Below are positions 8,368-16,757 of a stretch of DNA of 64,000 bases, in pieces. This stretch comes from Bdellovibrionales bacterium Ga0074137. GTDB taxonomy: Bacteria; Bdellovibrionota; Bdellovibrionia; Bdellovibrionales; JAMPXM01. Each line of letters opens with the position of its first letter. Positions within the stretch are counted from its first letter, which is position 1. The stretch lies in the NCBI GenBank assembly GCA_001464715.1, contig LNDT01000037.1, positions 1 through 64,000 of the forward strand, in the 5' to 3' direction. The translations under genes and the position numbers were made by a program. The notes below the pieces were generated by a model, which searched no databases, had not been told where the DNA came from, and saw nothing but the letters and a program-made list of their open reading frames with translations.

Positions 8368-9762
8368 TTACTGCATCATCTCGAGAATCGAAGTCTCGAG
8401 AATTTTTCCAGCAAGATCGATATCTTTTTGTTCGAGGATCGCGGGTAAGAGGAATCGCAGTCTATAGGGATCTCTTCCGCAAGAAAAGGCAATCATTCCG
8501 TTCTTAAAGAGAACCTGAAGGAGCTTGTTGACCTTGTCTTTGGACCCATCAAGCGGAGTCACCGCAATCATTAGACCCATTCCACCGGCATCGCGCAAAA
8601 GTCCTTTGCACGAAGTCTCATTGAGATCGTTGAGCATTTTAATAAATGCTCTGTGCGTTTTTCGAATTTTACCGCTGTCGCCAAGATATCCTTCACCAGA
8701 AATCATTTCGACGGCAGCCATCCCTGCAGCCAATGATGCCGACGAGCCCGCAAAAGTGCCCGCGATAAGACCCGGTCTCGGATTGTAGTCTTCGGTATAA
8801 AGCGTGGCCGCTGTTTGCAGAGTCTTTGCGATCGTGCAGATATCGATGTATTCGCCGATACACAGAGTCTCAAAAGCGAAGAGCTCACCAGTGCGCATAA
8901 ATGTTTGAACTTCGTCGGCCCAAACAGCAATTTTTTGTTCGCGACAAAATTCAAGAATCGGAACGAAAAAATCTCGCGGCGCTGTTCGATAGCCGCCTTC
9001 ACCCAGCATGGGCTCAAAAATAAATGTTGCCACTTGGCCGGGGTTTGCGCTGACGATTTCTTTGAAGGCACGTAGTGAGTCCGCGCTGCTGGTCTTCTTT
9101 GAAGAGTCGTACCAAGGAATTCTCAAAACTTCGTTGTACTCTGGAAGACCTTCTTTGTAGGCCGGATTGTCCGTCACTTCCGCCATCATCGTTGAACGAC
9201 CCGCAAAGGCATTTTTCATAGCGATGACGAGTTTCGCAGGCGAGTTTTTTTGGCGTGCGATTTTAAGCGCATTTTCGTTCGCCATGGAGCCACAGGTGGC
9301 AAACCAAACGTATTTTAAACGACTTCGTTTCGAAGCATGTTCCACCAGAAGTTTCGAAAGCTTCATGTACTCGTGATTGGGCTCAAGTCCGCCCTGCATG
9401 ACGATATCCGAAAGCGCACCGCGGACCGCGGCTTCGCGAATTTTTGCATGCCCATGACCGAAAATGTGAACACCGATTCCATTGATCAAATCGAGTTTTA
9501 CCGAACCGTCCTCGACCTCGACATAGGCCCCGTGTCCTGCACCCGTCCCGACAAACTGATATTGCAGAGGGCGTCCCCGATATTTCGCCACGTCGTCGAA
9601 CATATGTTTACCGTGGTCCATGGCCTCCGCTTGGGGAGCGCGAATTGACACAAGCTCACGCTCTTCGCCCCTGACGGCCTCGACAAGCTCGGAAATCAGC
9701 TTCTGAATTTTAGGTGAATTTTGAATACGGTGCCCGGCAAGTTTTGATTTAAACTGATCCAC
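8368..9762 (-). CDS. Class III PLP-dependent aminotransferase, probable succinylornithine transaminase role
   Basis: The 464-residue protein has the class III signature WADEVQTF with the PLP-ring-contacting Asp283, and TIAKTLQ with the Schiff-base lysine at about 313. It is not a close ArgD/AstC type; parts resemble lysine 6-aminotransferases. As first gene of a cluster with astA and astD it most likely moves the delta-amino group of succinylornithine to 2-oxoglutarate, the AstC step. A lysine or other omega-amino acid substrate is the alternative. The start is GTG, with AGGAG nine bases upstream. Confidence 0.82.
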   Translation of the reverse strand: MDQFKSKLAGHRIQNSPKIQKLISELVEAVRGEERELVSIRAPQAEAMDHGKHMFDDVAKYRGRPLQYQFVGTGAGHGAYVEVEDGSVKLDLINGIGVHIFGHGHAKIREAAVRGALSDIVMQGGLEPNHEYMKLSKLLVEHASKRSRLKYVWFATCGSMANENALKIARQKNSPAKLVIAMKNAFAGRSTMMAEVTDNPAYKEGLPEYNEVLRIPWYDSSKKTSSADSLRAFKEIVSANPGQVATFIFEPMLGEGGYRTAPRDFFVPILEFCREQKIAVWADEVQTFMRTGELFAFETLCIGEYIDICTIAKTLQTAATLYTEDYNPRPGLIAGTFAGSSASLAAGMAAVEMISGEGYLGDSGKIRKTHRAFIKMLNDLNETSCKGLLRDAGGMGLMIAVTPLDGSKDKVNKLLQVLFKNGMIAFSCGRDPYRLRFLLPAILEQKDIDLAGKILETSILEMMQ

Positions 9763-9802
9763 GAAATGATTCTCCTGTCCGCAAGATCATGAGTGTTCGT
9801 CT

Positions 9803-9831
9803 AGACTACCCCCAGGGGAAGCCAGCGGCAA
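9803..9831 (-). promoter_or_regulatory. Candidate sigma-70-like promoter of the ast-type operon
   Basis: On the minus strand TTGCCG (9831-9826) is followed by a 17-base spacer and TAGTCT (9808-9803), about 40 bases upstream of the GTG start at 9762. The match to consensus is partial (4/6 and 3/6). The -35 element lies inside one arm of the inverted repeat listed separately. Confidence 0.35.
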
Positions 9832-9874
9832 CCAGACCCTCTTCAACCCAGCCCACGAAACCGTTGCCCCTGGC
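9821..9874. repeat. Inverted repeat in divergent promoter region (possible operator)
   Basis: GCCAGCGGCAAC at 9821-9832 and GTTGCCCCTGGC at 9863-9874 are inverted copies with one mismatch in twelve, 30 bases apart. They lie between the ast-type operon and the BatE-like gene, overlapping the candidate -35 element. This could be a two-site operator or an RNA hairpin; no regulator gene is adjacent. Confidence 0.4.
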
Positions 9875-9901
9875 CTGCCGTCCTTTAAACTGATCCGAGT
9901 C

Positions 9902-10795
9902 ATGAAATCCGCATACACACCGAATCAGATCCTAGTTCGACTTTTCTCGATCGCCGCCATCCTCACCGCGACGATATTGGTGCCCCTGTCTGCGTCATTT
10001 TCGGCGGAGCCGGTTTCTTCTGCGTCAACATCACTACCCGCCGACTTCACTTCGGGAGTGACTGCTTTCAAAGGTCGTCGCTTTGAAGAGGCCAAACAAA
10101 TTTTCTTGGCTCTTGAGTCTCAACACCCGGATGACCCGACATTGTTACTGAACCTCGGCCTTATTGCTCAAAAAGAAAAACAGCTCGGCGCCGCTATGGG
10201 ACTTTGGCGAAAAGGGCTTGCGTCTCACCCCTCCAACGATTCACTTCTCAATGCTGTCGACTGGATTCGACCGAAACTTCCAAAGGCCGAAATCGCGCGC
10301 CGAATTGACCTTTGGGAGCAGTGGCGAGGATCACTTTTTGGCCGCGTCTCGCCGCTGGCTACAATTACCCTTTCAGCGCTTTTTTTGTTCGCGGCCGGTG
10401 CTTATCTTCTGCGCTGGTGGGGAGCCCGACGGCGTGCTTATGCTGAGGAATCCGCACTGCCGGCAGCACCGCTCACGGGAATTGTGATGTCGTTACTTTT
10501 CGTCTTTCTCTTCCTAGTTTCGGGTGCAATTTTCATCGATCGCCTCGATCTTCGCGGAACAATAATCGTCGAAAAAACAGAAGTGCGTTCGGCGCCCGAA
10601 GCCTCTGCGACACCATTGTTTGAAGCCTTTGAAGGAATGGAAGTAATTGTACGTGAAGCTCGGTCCGTCGACGATGCGAACTGGCGACGTGTGACCTACC
10701 CAGGCGGCGGCACGGGGTGGATTCGCGGTCACGAAGTGTTCACTGCCAAAGATCCAAGTATCCAGGCTTTCAAAGCTCCAGGAGTCCAACCTTGA
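9902..10795 (+). CDS. BatE-like TPR/SH3 membrane protein
   Basis: The 297-residue protein has a signal-like N-terminus, two or three TPR-type helical repeats at about residues 48-120 (LLLNLGLIAQKEKQLGAAM), two membrane segments near 150-172 and 190-213, and a C-terminal bacterial SH3 domain (VEKTEVRSAPEASATPL, ending in GGGTGWIRGHEV). This order is that of BatE, a component of Bat envelope stress/aerotolerance systems, but no other bat gene is present here. The stop overlaps the TTG start of the next gene by three bases, so the two are translationally coupled. Confidence 0.7.
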   Translation: MKSAYTPNQILVRLFSIAAILTATILVPLSASFSAEPVSSASTSLPADFTSGVTAFKGRRFEEAKQIFLALESQHPDDPTLLLNLGLIAQKEKQLGAAMGLWRKGLASHPSNDSLLNAVDWIRPKLPKAEIARRIDLWEQWRGSLFGRVSPLATITLSALFLFAAGAYLLRWWGARRRAYAEESALPAAPLTGIVMSLLFVFLFLVSGAIFIDRLDLRGTIIVEKTEVRSAPEASATPLFEAFEGMEVIVREARSVDDANWRRVTYPGGGTGWIRGHEVFTAKDPSIQAFKAPGVQP

Positions 10796-11343
10796 ACTAC
10801 ATATGGGAAAACATCTTCCGACGCGGAGGAGATAAAAGTATTTCGGCGGTTTTGCGGGAAAACATACTTTTCCGCGATCTTTCCGACGGCGAGCTCCGCT
10901 TTCTCGAGCGCTGTGTTCATGTCCGCCACTTTCACGCCGGCGAATCGGTTTTTCGCCAAGGGGAAGTGGGTGTCGGAATGTACATCGTCGTGAAAGGTCG
11001 CATCGAAATTTATGTGATCGACCCCTCGGCCGCCAGCGAGGAATCTCGTGAAATTTACATCACTCAGCTTCTAAATAATGATTTCTTCGGTGAGCTCTCT
11101 TTGGTCGAAGACAACGGCCGCCGCACAGCAACTGCTGTCGCTCGCGAAGAGTCGACTCTCATCGGCTTCTTCAAACCGGATCTCATGGAAATTCTCTCAC
11201 GACGACCGGCCATGGGAACTCGGATCACTTTGCGAATTGCAGAAGTCCTCGGGCGGCGCTTGAAAGAAACAACTGAGAAAGTCTCAGACCTTCGACGCGC
11301 CTTAAAAGATCTTCGCCCGCCACCGGAGCAGGACGCCACGTGA
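10792..11343 (+). CDS. Stand-alone cyclic-nucleotide-binding (Crp/CAP_ED) domain protein
   Basis: The 183-residue product consists of a single cNMP-binding domain: FHAGESVFRQGEVGVGMYIV, then the phosphate-binding cassette FGELSLVEDNGRRTATAVA. There is no DNA-binding helix-turn-helix; a short helical tail (LRIAEVLGRRLKETTEKVS) follows. It is therefore a sensor or partner subunit rather than a Crp-type transcription factor. I place the start at TTG 10792, which overlaps the upstream stop (TTGA) and has GGAG seven bases before it; a longer frame from 10717 would overlap the BatE-like gene heavily. The stop overlaps the next GTG start (GTGA). Confidence 0.82.
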   Translation: MNYIWENIFRRGGDKSISAVLRENILFRDLSDGELRFLERCVHVRHFHAGESVFRQGEVGVGMYIVVKGRIEIYVIDPSAASEESREIYITQLLNNDFFGELSLVEDNGRRTATAVAREESTLIGFFKPDLMEILSRRPAMGTRITLRIAEVLGRRLKETTEKVSDLRRALKDLRPPPEQDAT

Positions 11344-12413
11344 TCGATCCACGGTCTGCTTATATCATTCGAAGAGAGCGTCGGTGGCGTCTTGTCAGCT
11401 TCTGTACAATTTTGGTTTTGTCGGCTGTAATAATTCTCGCCATCGAAGGCATGCTCGCATCCTGTGTTCTGGCTTTTGTTATCGCTTACTTGTTTTCGCC
11501 GATTGTTGATTTTCTTGAGCGACGAGGATTGCCAAGGGGAACGGCGACGTTTTTACCGTTTCTCATCGGAGGTTTAGTTCTCGGAGTGGGGCTCACACTT
11601 TTACTTCCCTTAGTTTCCGATCAGCTGGGTGTCTTGGCGGAAAGGCTGCCAAAGTATCAAGCCGATTTGGCGGGACTGATCTCATCGATTGAAGCGAAGT
11701 ACAATATTTATCTCAAGGCCGGTCAGCTGAACTTAACTGAAAAATTTAATGCCTGGATCGTGGACCGAACATCCTCGCTGTCCGTCGCTCTACCGGCCTT
11801 CGTCTCGCAGTCGTTCACTGTGCTTTTACTTTCTCCGTTTTTCGCTTTCTTCATGCTTCAAGATGGAAACTCGGTGGCGCGGTCACTTTTGTCCTTTGTG
11901 CCAAACCACATGTTCGAAATTGCTCTCAACTTACGTCATCAAATCAACGATCAGCTGGGTGGATTCATCCGCGCTCGATTTCTGGAAGCGGCCATCGTGG
12001 GCGCCGTCGTTTGGATAGGCCTTCAGGCCCTCGATTTTCCCTATGCCACGGTACTAGCCCTTTTCGCCGGAGCCACCAATCTCATTCCTTACGTTGGCCC
12101 CATTACCGGAGCGGTGCCCGCTGTTCTTATCGCGATGGTTTCCCCAGAAATCGCGGGCCAGACCACCCCCGCCCTGACGCTTCTCTTGGTGACAGGGATC
12201 TATTTTGTCGCCCAGCTGATCGACATAATTTTCGTCATCCCTTTGGTCGTCGCTAAAATCGTGGATCTGCATCCCGTGACCGTCGTCGTCATGATCGTCG
12301 CCGGTGCTGAAGTGGCGGGCATTCTTGGAATGATGATTTCGGTTCCGGTCGCAAGTGCGGCAAAGCTTACTTTTAATGCCCTCTATTCGCACCTGACGAA
12401 TTTCCGGGATTAG
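11340..12413 (+). CDS. AI-2E family transporter (PerM/YdiK-like permease)
   Basis: The 357-residue polytopic membrane protein has about seven to eight hydrophobic segments. The AI-2E family core includes FVIAYLFSPIVDFLERRGLP near residue 45, and in the C-terminal half LFAGATNLIPYVGPITGAVP plus VAQLIDIIFVIPLVV. Members export small molecules or act as ion antiporters; the name does not prove a role in autoinducer-2 export. The GTG start overlaps the stop of the cyclic-nucleotide-binding gene, forming a coupled pair, so that protein may control this transporter (inference). Confidence 0.85.
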   Translation: MIDPRSAYIIRRERRWRLVSFCTILVLSAVIILAIEGMLASCVLAFVIAYLFSPIVDFLERRGLPRGTATFLPFLIGGLVLGVGLTLLLPLVSDQLGVLAERLPKYQADLAGLISSIEAKYNIYLKAGQLNLTEKFNAWIVDRTSSLSVALPAFVSQSFTVLLLSPFFAFFMLQDGNSVARSLLSFVPNHMFEIALNLRHQINDQLGGFIRARFLEAAIVGAVVWIGLQALDFPYATVLALFAGATNLIPYVGPITGAVPAVLIAMVSPEIAGQTTPALTLLLVTGIYFVAQLIDIIFVIPLVVAKIVDLHPVTVVVMIVAGAEVAGILGMMISVPVASAAKLTFNALYSHLTNFRD

Positions 12414-12428
12414 AACCCCTTGGGCCCA

Positions 12429-12457
12429 TTGACAAAAACGGCTCTGCACAAAAGACT
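12429..12457 (+). promoter_or_regulatory. Possible promoter upstream of bamD
   Basis: A perfect -35 hexamer TTGACA lies at 12429-12434, with a poor -10 (AAGACT at 12452-12457) after 17 bases. It sits just upstream of the ATG at 12465, which argues against the longer TTG-started frame at 12420. If used, the transcript would be nearly leaderless. Confidence 0.25.
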
Positions 12458-12464
12458 CGCTAAC

Positions 12465-13283
12465 ATGCAATCAGTTGTGAAAATCCGCCCAGAACTCAAT
12501 AAGTTATGGACTCGAAAATCAGGCTTTAGCTCTGGGCTCAATGCCCTCATTGCGACGTTTTTGCTTGTTTCGTTTGCTCTGGCGGGATGCTCGTCCGCAG
12601 AAAAAATCGATCCGGCGACTCCTGAAGGTGCTTACAAGCTCGCTGAAGAGCTCGAAAAAGACGAGCGCTATGAAGAGTCGGTGATCAAGTACACCGACGT
12701 AAAAAACAAACATCCCTACAGTCGATTCGCTGTGATGGCCGAACTCAAAGTGGCCGACGTTCAGTTCCTGCGCGAGTCCTACATCGAAGCGCAGTACGCG
12801 TATCAGACCTTCAAAGATCTTCACCCGAAGCATCCGCAGATCGATTACGTCACTTTTCGTCTTGGACTTTCATTTTTCAAACAACTCCCTTCGACCACGG
12901 ATCGCGATTTAAGCCTCGCCGAAAAGGCGATTCTCTATTTTGACGAAGTCGTTACATCTTATCCCAACTCGGCTCACGCCAAAGAAGCCGCCGAGAAAAA
13001 GGCGGAAGCGCGTCGCATGCAGGCCGACAAAGAGCTTTACGTCGCAAATTTCTACTTCAAGCGAAAGCAGTACGGGAGCGCGTTGGGTCGTTACGAAACG
13101 ATCTTGCGAAACTATGCAGCCGTCGAAGGGTTCGCGCCGCAAGCCCTCTACGGAGCTGCGGCGTCGGCGAAAGAGACCGGCGATCGCGACAAGGTCGTAA
13201 GATTTGTAAAAGCCCTTCTGACCCAGTTTCCCCAGTCCGATGAAGCTACAAAAGCAAAGAGTGAGTTCCGCGATGGCCGATAA
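12465..13283 (+). CDS. bamD: Outer membrane assembly lipoprotein BamD
   Basis: The 272-residue lipoprotein has a signal peptide ending at SFALAGC (Cys42) followed by a TPR solenoid. The opening TPR with ATPEGAYKLAEELEKDERYEESV and KYPHSRFAVMAELKVADV-like block are typical of BamD/ComL. BamD binds BamA in the periplasm and is the essential lipoprotein of beta-barrel insertion. An alternative TTG start at 12420 adds 15 residues but has no visible ribosome binding site and would include the candidate -35 box. The stop overlaps the following TPR gene by eleven bases. Confidence 0.88.
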   Translation: MQSVVKIRPELNKLWTRKSGFSSGLNALIATFLLVSFALAGCSSAEKIDPATPEGAYKLAEELEKDERYEESVIKYTDVKNKHPYSRFAVMAELKVADVQFLRESYIEAQYAYQTFKDLHPKHPQIDYVTFRLGLSFFKQLPSTTDRDLSLAEKAILYFDEVVTSYPNSAHAKEAAEKKAEARRMQADKELYVANFYFKRKQYGSALGRYETILRNYAAVEGFAPQALYGAAASAKETGDRDKVVRFVKALLTQFPQSDEATKAKSEFRDGR

Positions 13284-14043
13284 TTCATCGACTCCGCTGG
13301 GCCGACTCGACGCTGCTTCACACGCAGATCTTATCGAAACATCGCGTTCTTTTTTTAAAGAGAACATCTACACGCGTGCGGAACCAATTCTTAATCAACT
13401 TGCGGTTTCAGGTCAGGGCACTCCTGCCGAGAAAGCCGAAGTATGGCACATGATTGCTGTGATCTTGTACGACCGCGGTCGGTTCACAAAGGCGATTAAG
13501 ACTTTCCGACGAGCTTTGGAGATCGATCCGACCTTCACGGATGCAAGCGTTGGCCTTTCAATTATTCTCAACGACCTCGGCCGCTACGAAGAAGGTCGTC
13601 AGGTTTTTCAAGATGCCCAAAAGGCTCTCAACAGAAAAAGTTTCGATCAAGACTCCATGCTCAAAGAGCGCCTAGCTTCAAAACATCATGAGTTGGCTGA
13701 TATGTACCTTTCGCACAATCGTTGGGACGATGCGATTGAACAGTACAAGCAAGCACTCTCGATTCTCCCGGGAAAAACAGACCTCCGGCTCAAAGTCGTG
13801 GATGCACTGGCGGCAAAGGGTGAGCTTGGTCAGGCGTTCAAAGAGATCCGACAGATCGTGCAAGAGCATCCAGCCCACCATGGGGCTCGATTGAAGTTTG
13901 GATTCATGTTGTTTCAATCAAAAAGAGTCGCCGATGCTATGGACCAGTGGGAGACTATACTTCTTCGCGATCCGGATCATCCAGAGGCGAAAGAATACCT
14001 TCGTCGCGCGCGTGAAGCTGACGAAACTCTCACGGAGCTTTAA
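13273..14043 (+). CDS. TPR-repeat protein
   Basis: The 256-residue, probably cytoplasmic protein (no signal peptide) consists of consecutive TPR helices: WHMIAVILYDRGRFTKAIKT, LADMYLSHNRWDDAIEQYKQ and FGFMLFQSKRVADAMDQWE are clear units. TPRs bind partner proteins; no enzymatic domain is visible. I use the ATG at 13273 inside the bamD end rather than the earlier in-frame ATG at 13240. The coupling to bamD by an eleven-base overlap suggests an envelope-related job, and similar TPR proteins occur in Myxococcus gliding loci, but that link is loose. Confidence 0.75.
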   Translation: MADNSSTPLGRLDAASHADLIETSRSFFKENIYTRAEPILNQLAVSGQGTPAEKAEVWHMIAVILYDRGRFTKAIKTFRRALEIDPTFTDASVGLSIILNDLGRYEEGRQVFQDAQKALNRKSFDQDSMLKERLASKHHELADMYLSHNRWDDAIEQYKQALSILPGKTDLRLKVVDALAAKGELGQAFKEIRQIVQEHPAHHGARLKFGFMLFQSKRVADAMDQWETILLRDPDHPEAKEYLRRAREADETLTEL

Positions 14044-14045
14044 GA

Positions 14046-14657
14046 ATGGCAAAAAGCACAGGCAAAGTTGCGGTCTCTCCAGCGAAAGCAAGTCCGCCGA
14101 AAGCTAACGGCAGCAAAAGTGCCAACGCCGGTAAGAATCTCGCGCATCTCAAAGATGACATGATCGCGTTCTTAACGGCCGAGGATATCGACAAGCTTGT
14201 GCACAAGCTCGCGAAACAGGTCGACGCCGATTACGCGGGAAAAGATATCGTCTTCATCTGTCCACTCAAAGGAAGCTGCATCTTTTTGTCGGATCTTATT
14301 CGTAAAATTGAACGACCGCTGCAGGTCGATTTTGTTCAGCTGGGCGCCGTTGAAAAAGGCGGAGCGATTCGCATGCTCAAAGACATTTCCGTCAATATCG
14401 CTGGTAAGCATGTGATCGTCATCGAAGAGATCATCGACACCGGTCGAACCCTGAACTTTTTGAAGCAGCGACTTCTGGCCTCATCGCCAGCGTCACTGAA
14501 AATTCTCACACTTCTTGATAAACCCGCGCGCCGCGAACTTGCGCTGAAGCCCGATTACGTCGGTCAAACCATTGAAGACCGCTACGTGGTCGGTTATGGC
14601 ATGGACTCTGAAGAAGTTGGGCGGAACTACGCGGCCATTTACTACTTCCGACAATAG
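14046..14657 (+). CDS. hpt: Hypoxanthine phosphoribosyltransferase
   Basis: The 203-residue protein has the type I phosphoribosyltransferase fold: FICPLKGSCIFLSDLIRKI, then the PRPP-binding loop VIVIEEIIDTGRTLNFL, and KPDYVGQTIEDRYVVGYGMD near the end, all characteristic of Hpt. It salvages hypoxanthine (and often guanine) to IMP/GMP. The first 38 residues are a Lys/Ala/Ser-rich extension not found in most homologues; GGAG eight bases before the ATG at 14046 supports it being translated. It starts two bases after the TPR gene. Confidence 0.9.
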   Translation: MAKSTGKVAVSPAKASPPKANGSKSANAGKNLAHLKDDMIAFLTAEDIDKLVHKLAKQVDADYAGKDIVFICPLKGSCIFLSDLIRKIERPLQVDFVQLGAVEKGGAIRMLKDISVNIAGKHVIVIEEIIDTGRTLNFLKQRLLASSPASLKILTLLDKPARRELALKPDYVGQTIEDRYVVGYGMDSEEVGRNYAAIYYFRQ

Positions 14658-14861
14658 GAATTTCTAACGAGTCTTGAGCGGGAGCGGCGCCTTCGCAATT
14701 TCCGCGACACAGGCGTCCGGCCTTCGCCGCTTCGGCTCGGGCCATCCGCTCCCTCAGCTTTGCTTGCGGCGTTTTAAATTCCTGGGTTTTGGGGATTCGA
14801 TCTATTCGGCGCACGACGTGCGCTCGCCCGCTCGCTTAGCCTGCGGCCTCTTCATTCGCGG
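14658..14861. other. GC-rich, structured spacer between convergent hpt and GNAT genes
   Basis: No gene is visible in these 204 bases. GGGAGCGG (14680-14687) pairs perfectly with CCGCTCCC (14746-14753) and encloses smaller GC hairpins; a separate hairpin GCGCAC/GTGCGC (14809-14814, 14818-14823) has a three-base loop. None is followed by a proper T-run. It may act as a two-way transcription barrier or hold a small RNA. Confidence 0.4.
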
Positions 14862-15329
14862 TCAAAGCTGTGTCTTTAGGTTTTTTCTTAGGTTGATTTG
14901 GTTGACCGAGAAGCCTTTGCGCTCGTTCAGAGACATCATTGCGGTGTTGCTGGGGTGTACGCCTGTGAAGAGATAGGTGATGTCGCTTGCGCGGGCCCAG
15001 GTCTCGCCGCGGGTTTTTAGCTCGCTTGCGATGCCTTTGCCGCGAAACTTTGGATCTACCCATAAAGTGATAATGTCGCCCGCAAAAATACCTGGTGGGT
15101 GTGGGCGCTTGAGAATCACATGGAAGCCGATGATCGCCGACTCTTCATGCGCGACCATAAAAAAATCTGTCGGTTTAACGGCGCGTTTGTAGAACTCAGT
15201 CCGTTCGCGCACGGATTCTTCCGTCACTCGATATTCGCTGTCGTAATCGACCGGCACACGACTGTCGCGATCAGCGATGAAGGCTAGCTCCGCCGCGTTT
15301 TCGCGATTGACGTCACGAAACTCGATCAT
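14862..15329 (-). CDS. GNAT family N-acetyltransferase
   Basis: The 155-residue protein has the GNAT acetyl-CoA motif LWVDPKFRGKGIASELK and the closing GVHPSNTAMMSLNERKGF. The substrate is unknown. Its ATG overlaps the rimO stop (ATGA), so it is probably translated with rimO; because RimI and RimJ are GNAT enzymes that acetylate ribosomal proteins, a ribosome-related target is possible but only a guess. The C-terminus is Lys/Asn-rich. Confidence 0.85.
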   Translation of the reverse strand: MIEFRDVNRENAAELAFIADRDSRVPVDYDSEYRVTEESVRERTEFYKRAVKPTDFFMVAHEESAIIGFHVILKRPHPPGIFAGDIITLWVDPKFRGKGIASELKTRGETWARASDITYLFTGVHPSNTAMMSLNERKGFSVNQINLRKNLKTQL

Positions 15330-16735
15330 GATGTCTGCACGATGTGCCCGACGAGGTCGTAGTCGTGGGCTTCGGTGATAAGCACGTTCACCATGTCACC
15401 CGGCTTTGCCGTACCGTCGTTGATTAGAACGACGCCGTCGATCTCTGGGGCTTGTTGCGACATGCGACCCTGTAAAAGAAGTTCGGTCTCTTCGCTGAGG
15501 CCTTCAACAAGAACGGGAATTATCCTTCCAATGAAGGCTTCATGCTTTTCTTTAGAGATCTCAATCTGAAGCTCCATCAGCTGATCATGCCGGCGCTGTT
15601 TTGTTTCTTCGTCAATCTGATCGGCCATTTTTCCGCCGGCCGTATTGTCTTCTGGCGAATACATGAAGCACCCGACGCGGTCGAAGCGCTGCTCTTCAAC
15701 GAACTCCAGAAGCTCCTGAAAATCGGATTCTGTTTCTCCAGGGAAACCCACAATAAACTGCGTTCGGATGACGGCCTCGGGAATTTCCGCACGAATTTTT
15801 GCCAGGCGCTCTGTGATCTCTTCGCGAGTCATTTTTCGATTCATCGTCTTCAACACACGATTTGAAACGTGCTGAAGAGGCATATCAAAGTACTTTACAA
15901 TGTTCGGCCGCGTTTTGATGATCTCGATCATCTCGTCGGAAATACCATCTGGATACAAATAGAGAAGTCGAATCCAATCGAGACCTTTCACGTCTGCGAT
16001 CTGCCGCAAGAATTCTTCAGGTCGCTCGGTCGCAGCCTCGTCTTTTCGACGCAAATCCCAACCGTAGTCCGTGAAGTCATGCGAAATCACATTGATCTCG
16101 CGCACGCCACCGGCGACCAGAAGCTTTGCTTCGTTCACGATCGACTTTAAAGTTCGCGACTGAAGATTACCGCGGATTTTCGGAATGGCACAGAAAGCGC
16201 AGCGCTTCATGCAGCCTTCGGAAATCTTCAGGTAAGCACGGTAAGCCGGACCCGAGTTGATTCGCGGAGTTTCTTCCTGCTGCAGATATGTTGGAAGCGC
16301 GAAAAATTTCTTTTCCTTCGATCCTTCGTCGCGCGCCTTCAGAATCTTAGAAATGTTCTGAAACTCGCCGGAACCAATAAAAAGATCCGCTTCGGGGAGG
16401 CCCTCAACCAGGTCATCTTTGTAGCGCTGAGTGAGGCAGCCGGCGACGACCACTGTTTTTGCGACACCCGACGTTTTGTAACCCGACATCTCAAGAATTT
16501 TATCGATCGACTCTTGTTTGGCCGTTTCAATAAAGCCGCACGTGTTCACGACAATGGTTTCGGCATCGGTGGGAGTGTCCGTGACCGTGTAGCCATCTTT
16601 CATCATTTGACCGAGCATGATTTCACTGTCGACCAGGTTTTTTGGGCAACCGAGCGAAACGATATGCACTTTCTTAAGACCACCCAATGGGTTCAATGAA
16701 GATGCTGTTTGAGATTGAGTTGTATCGGTCGACAT
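15326..16735 (-). CDS. rimO: Ribosomal protein uS12 methylthiotransferase RimO
   Basis: The 469-residue radical SAM enzyme carries two iron-sulfur clusters. The N-terminal UPF0004 domain has Cys30 (SLGCPKN), Cys66 (VNTCGFI) and Cys100; the radical SAM site is CMKRCAFCAIP (Cys175, Cys179, Cys182). A C-terminal TRAM domain follows. KVHIVSLGCPKNLVDSE and IKTRPNIVKYFDMPLQHVS are RimO-type rather than MiaB-type. It methylthiolates an aspartate of ribosomal protein S12. The start has AAGG seven bases upstream. Confidence 0.94.
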   Translation of the reverse strand: MSTDTTQSQTASSLNPLGGLKKVHIVSLGCPKNLVDSEIMLGQMMKDGYTVTDTPTDAETIVVNTCGFIETAKQESIDKILEMSGYKTSGVAKTVVVAGCLTQRYKDDLVEGLPEADLFIGSGEFQNISKILKARDEGSKEKKFFALPTYLQQEETPRINSGPAYRAYLKISEGCMKRCAFCAIPKIRGNLQSRTLKSIVNEAKLLVAGGVREINVISHDFTDYGWDLRRKDEAATERPEEFLRQIADVKGLDWIRLLYLYPDGISDEMIEIIKTRPNIVKYFDMPLQHVSNRVLKTMNRKMTREEITERLAKIRAEIPEAVIRTQFIVGFPGETESDFQELLEFVEEQRFDRVGCFMYSPEDNTAGGKMADQIDEETKQRRHDQLMELQIEISKEKHEAFIGRIIPVLVEGLSEETELLLQGRMSQQAPEIDGVVLINDGTAKPGDMVNVLITEAHDYDLVGHIVQTS

Positions 16736-16757
16736 GTCAGGGCCTTACTTTCTGGAA

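Noticed and set aside
10717-10791. Longer N-terminus of the cyclic-nucleotide-binding protein
   Set aside because: It would overlap the BatE-like gene by 79 bases with no ribosome binding site; the TTGA junction at 10792 is better supported.
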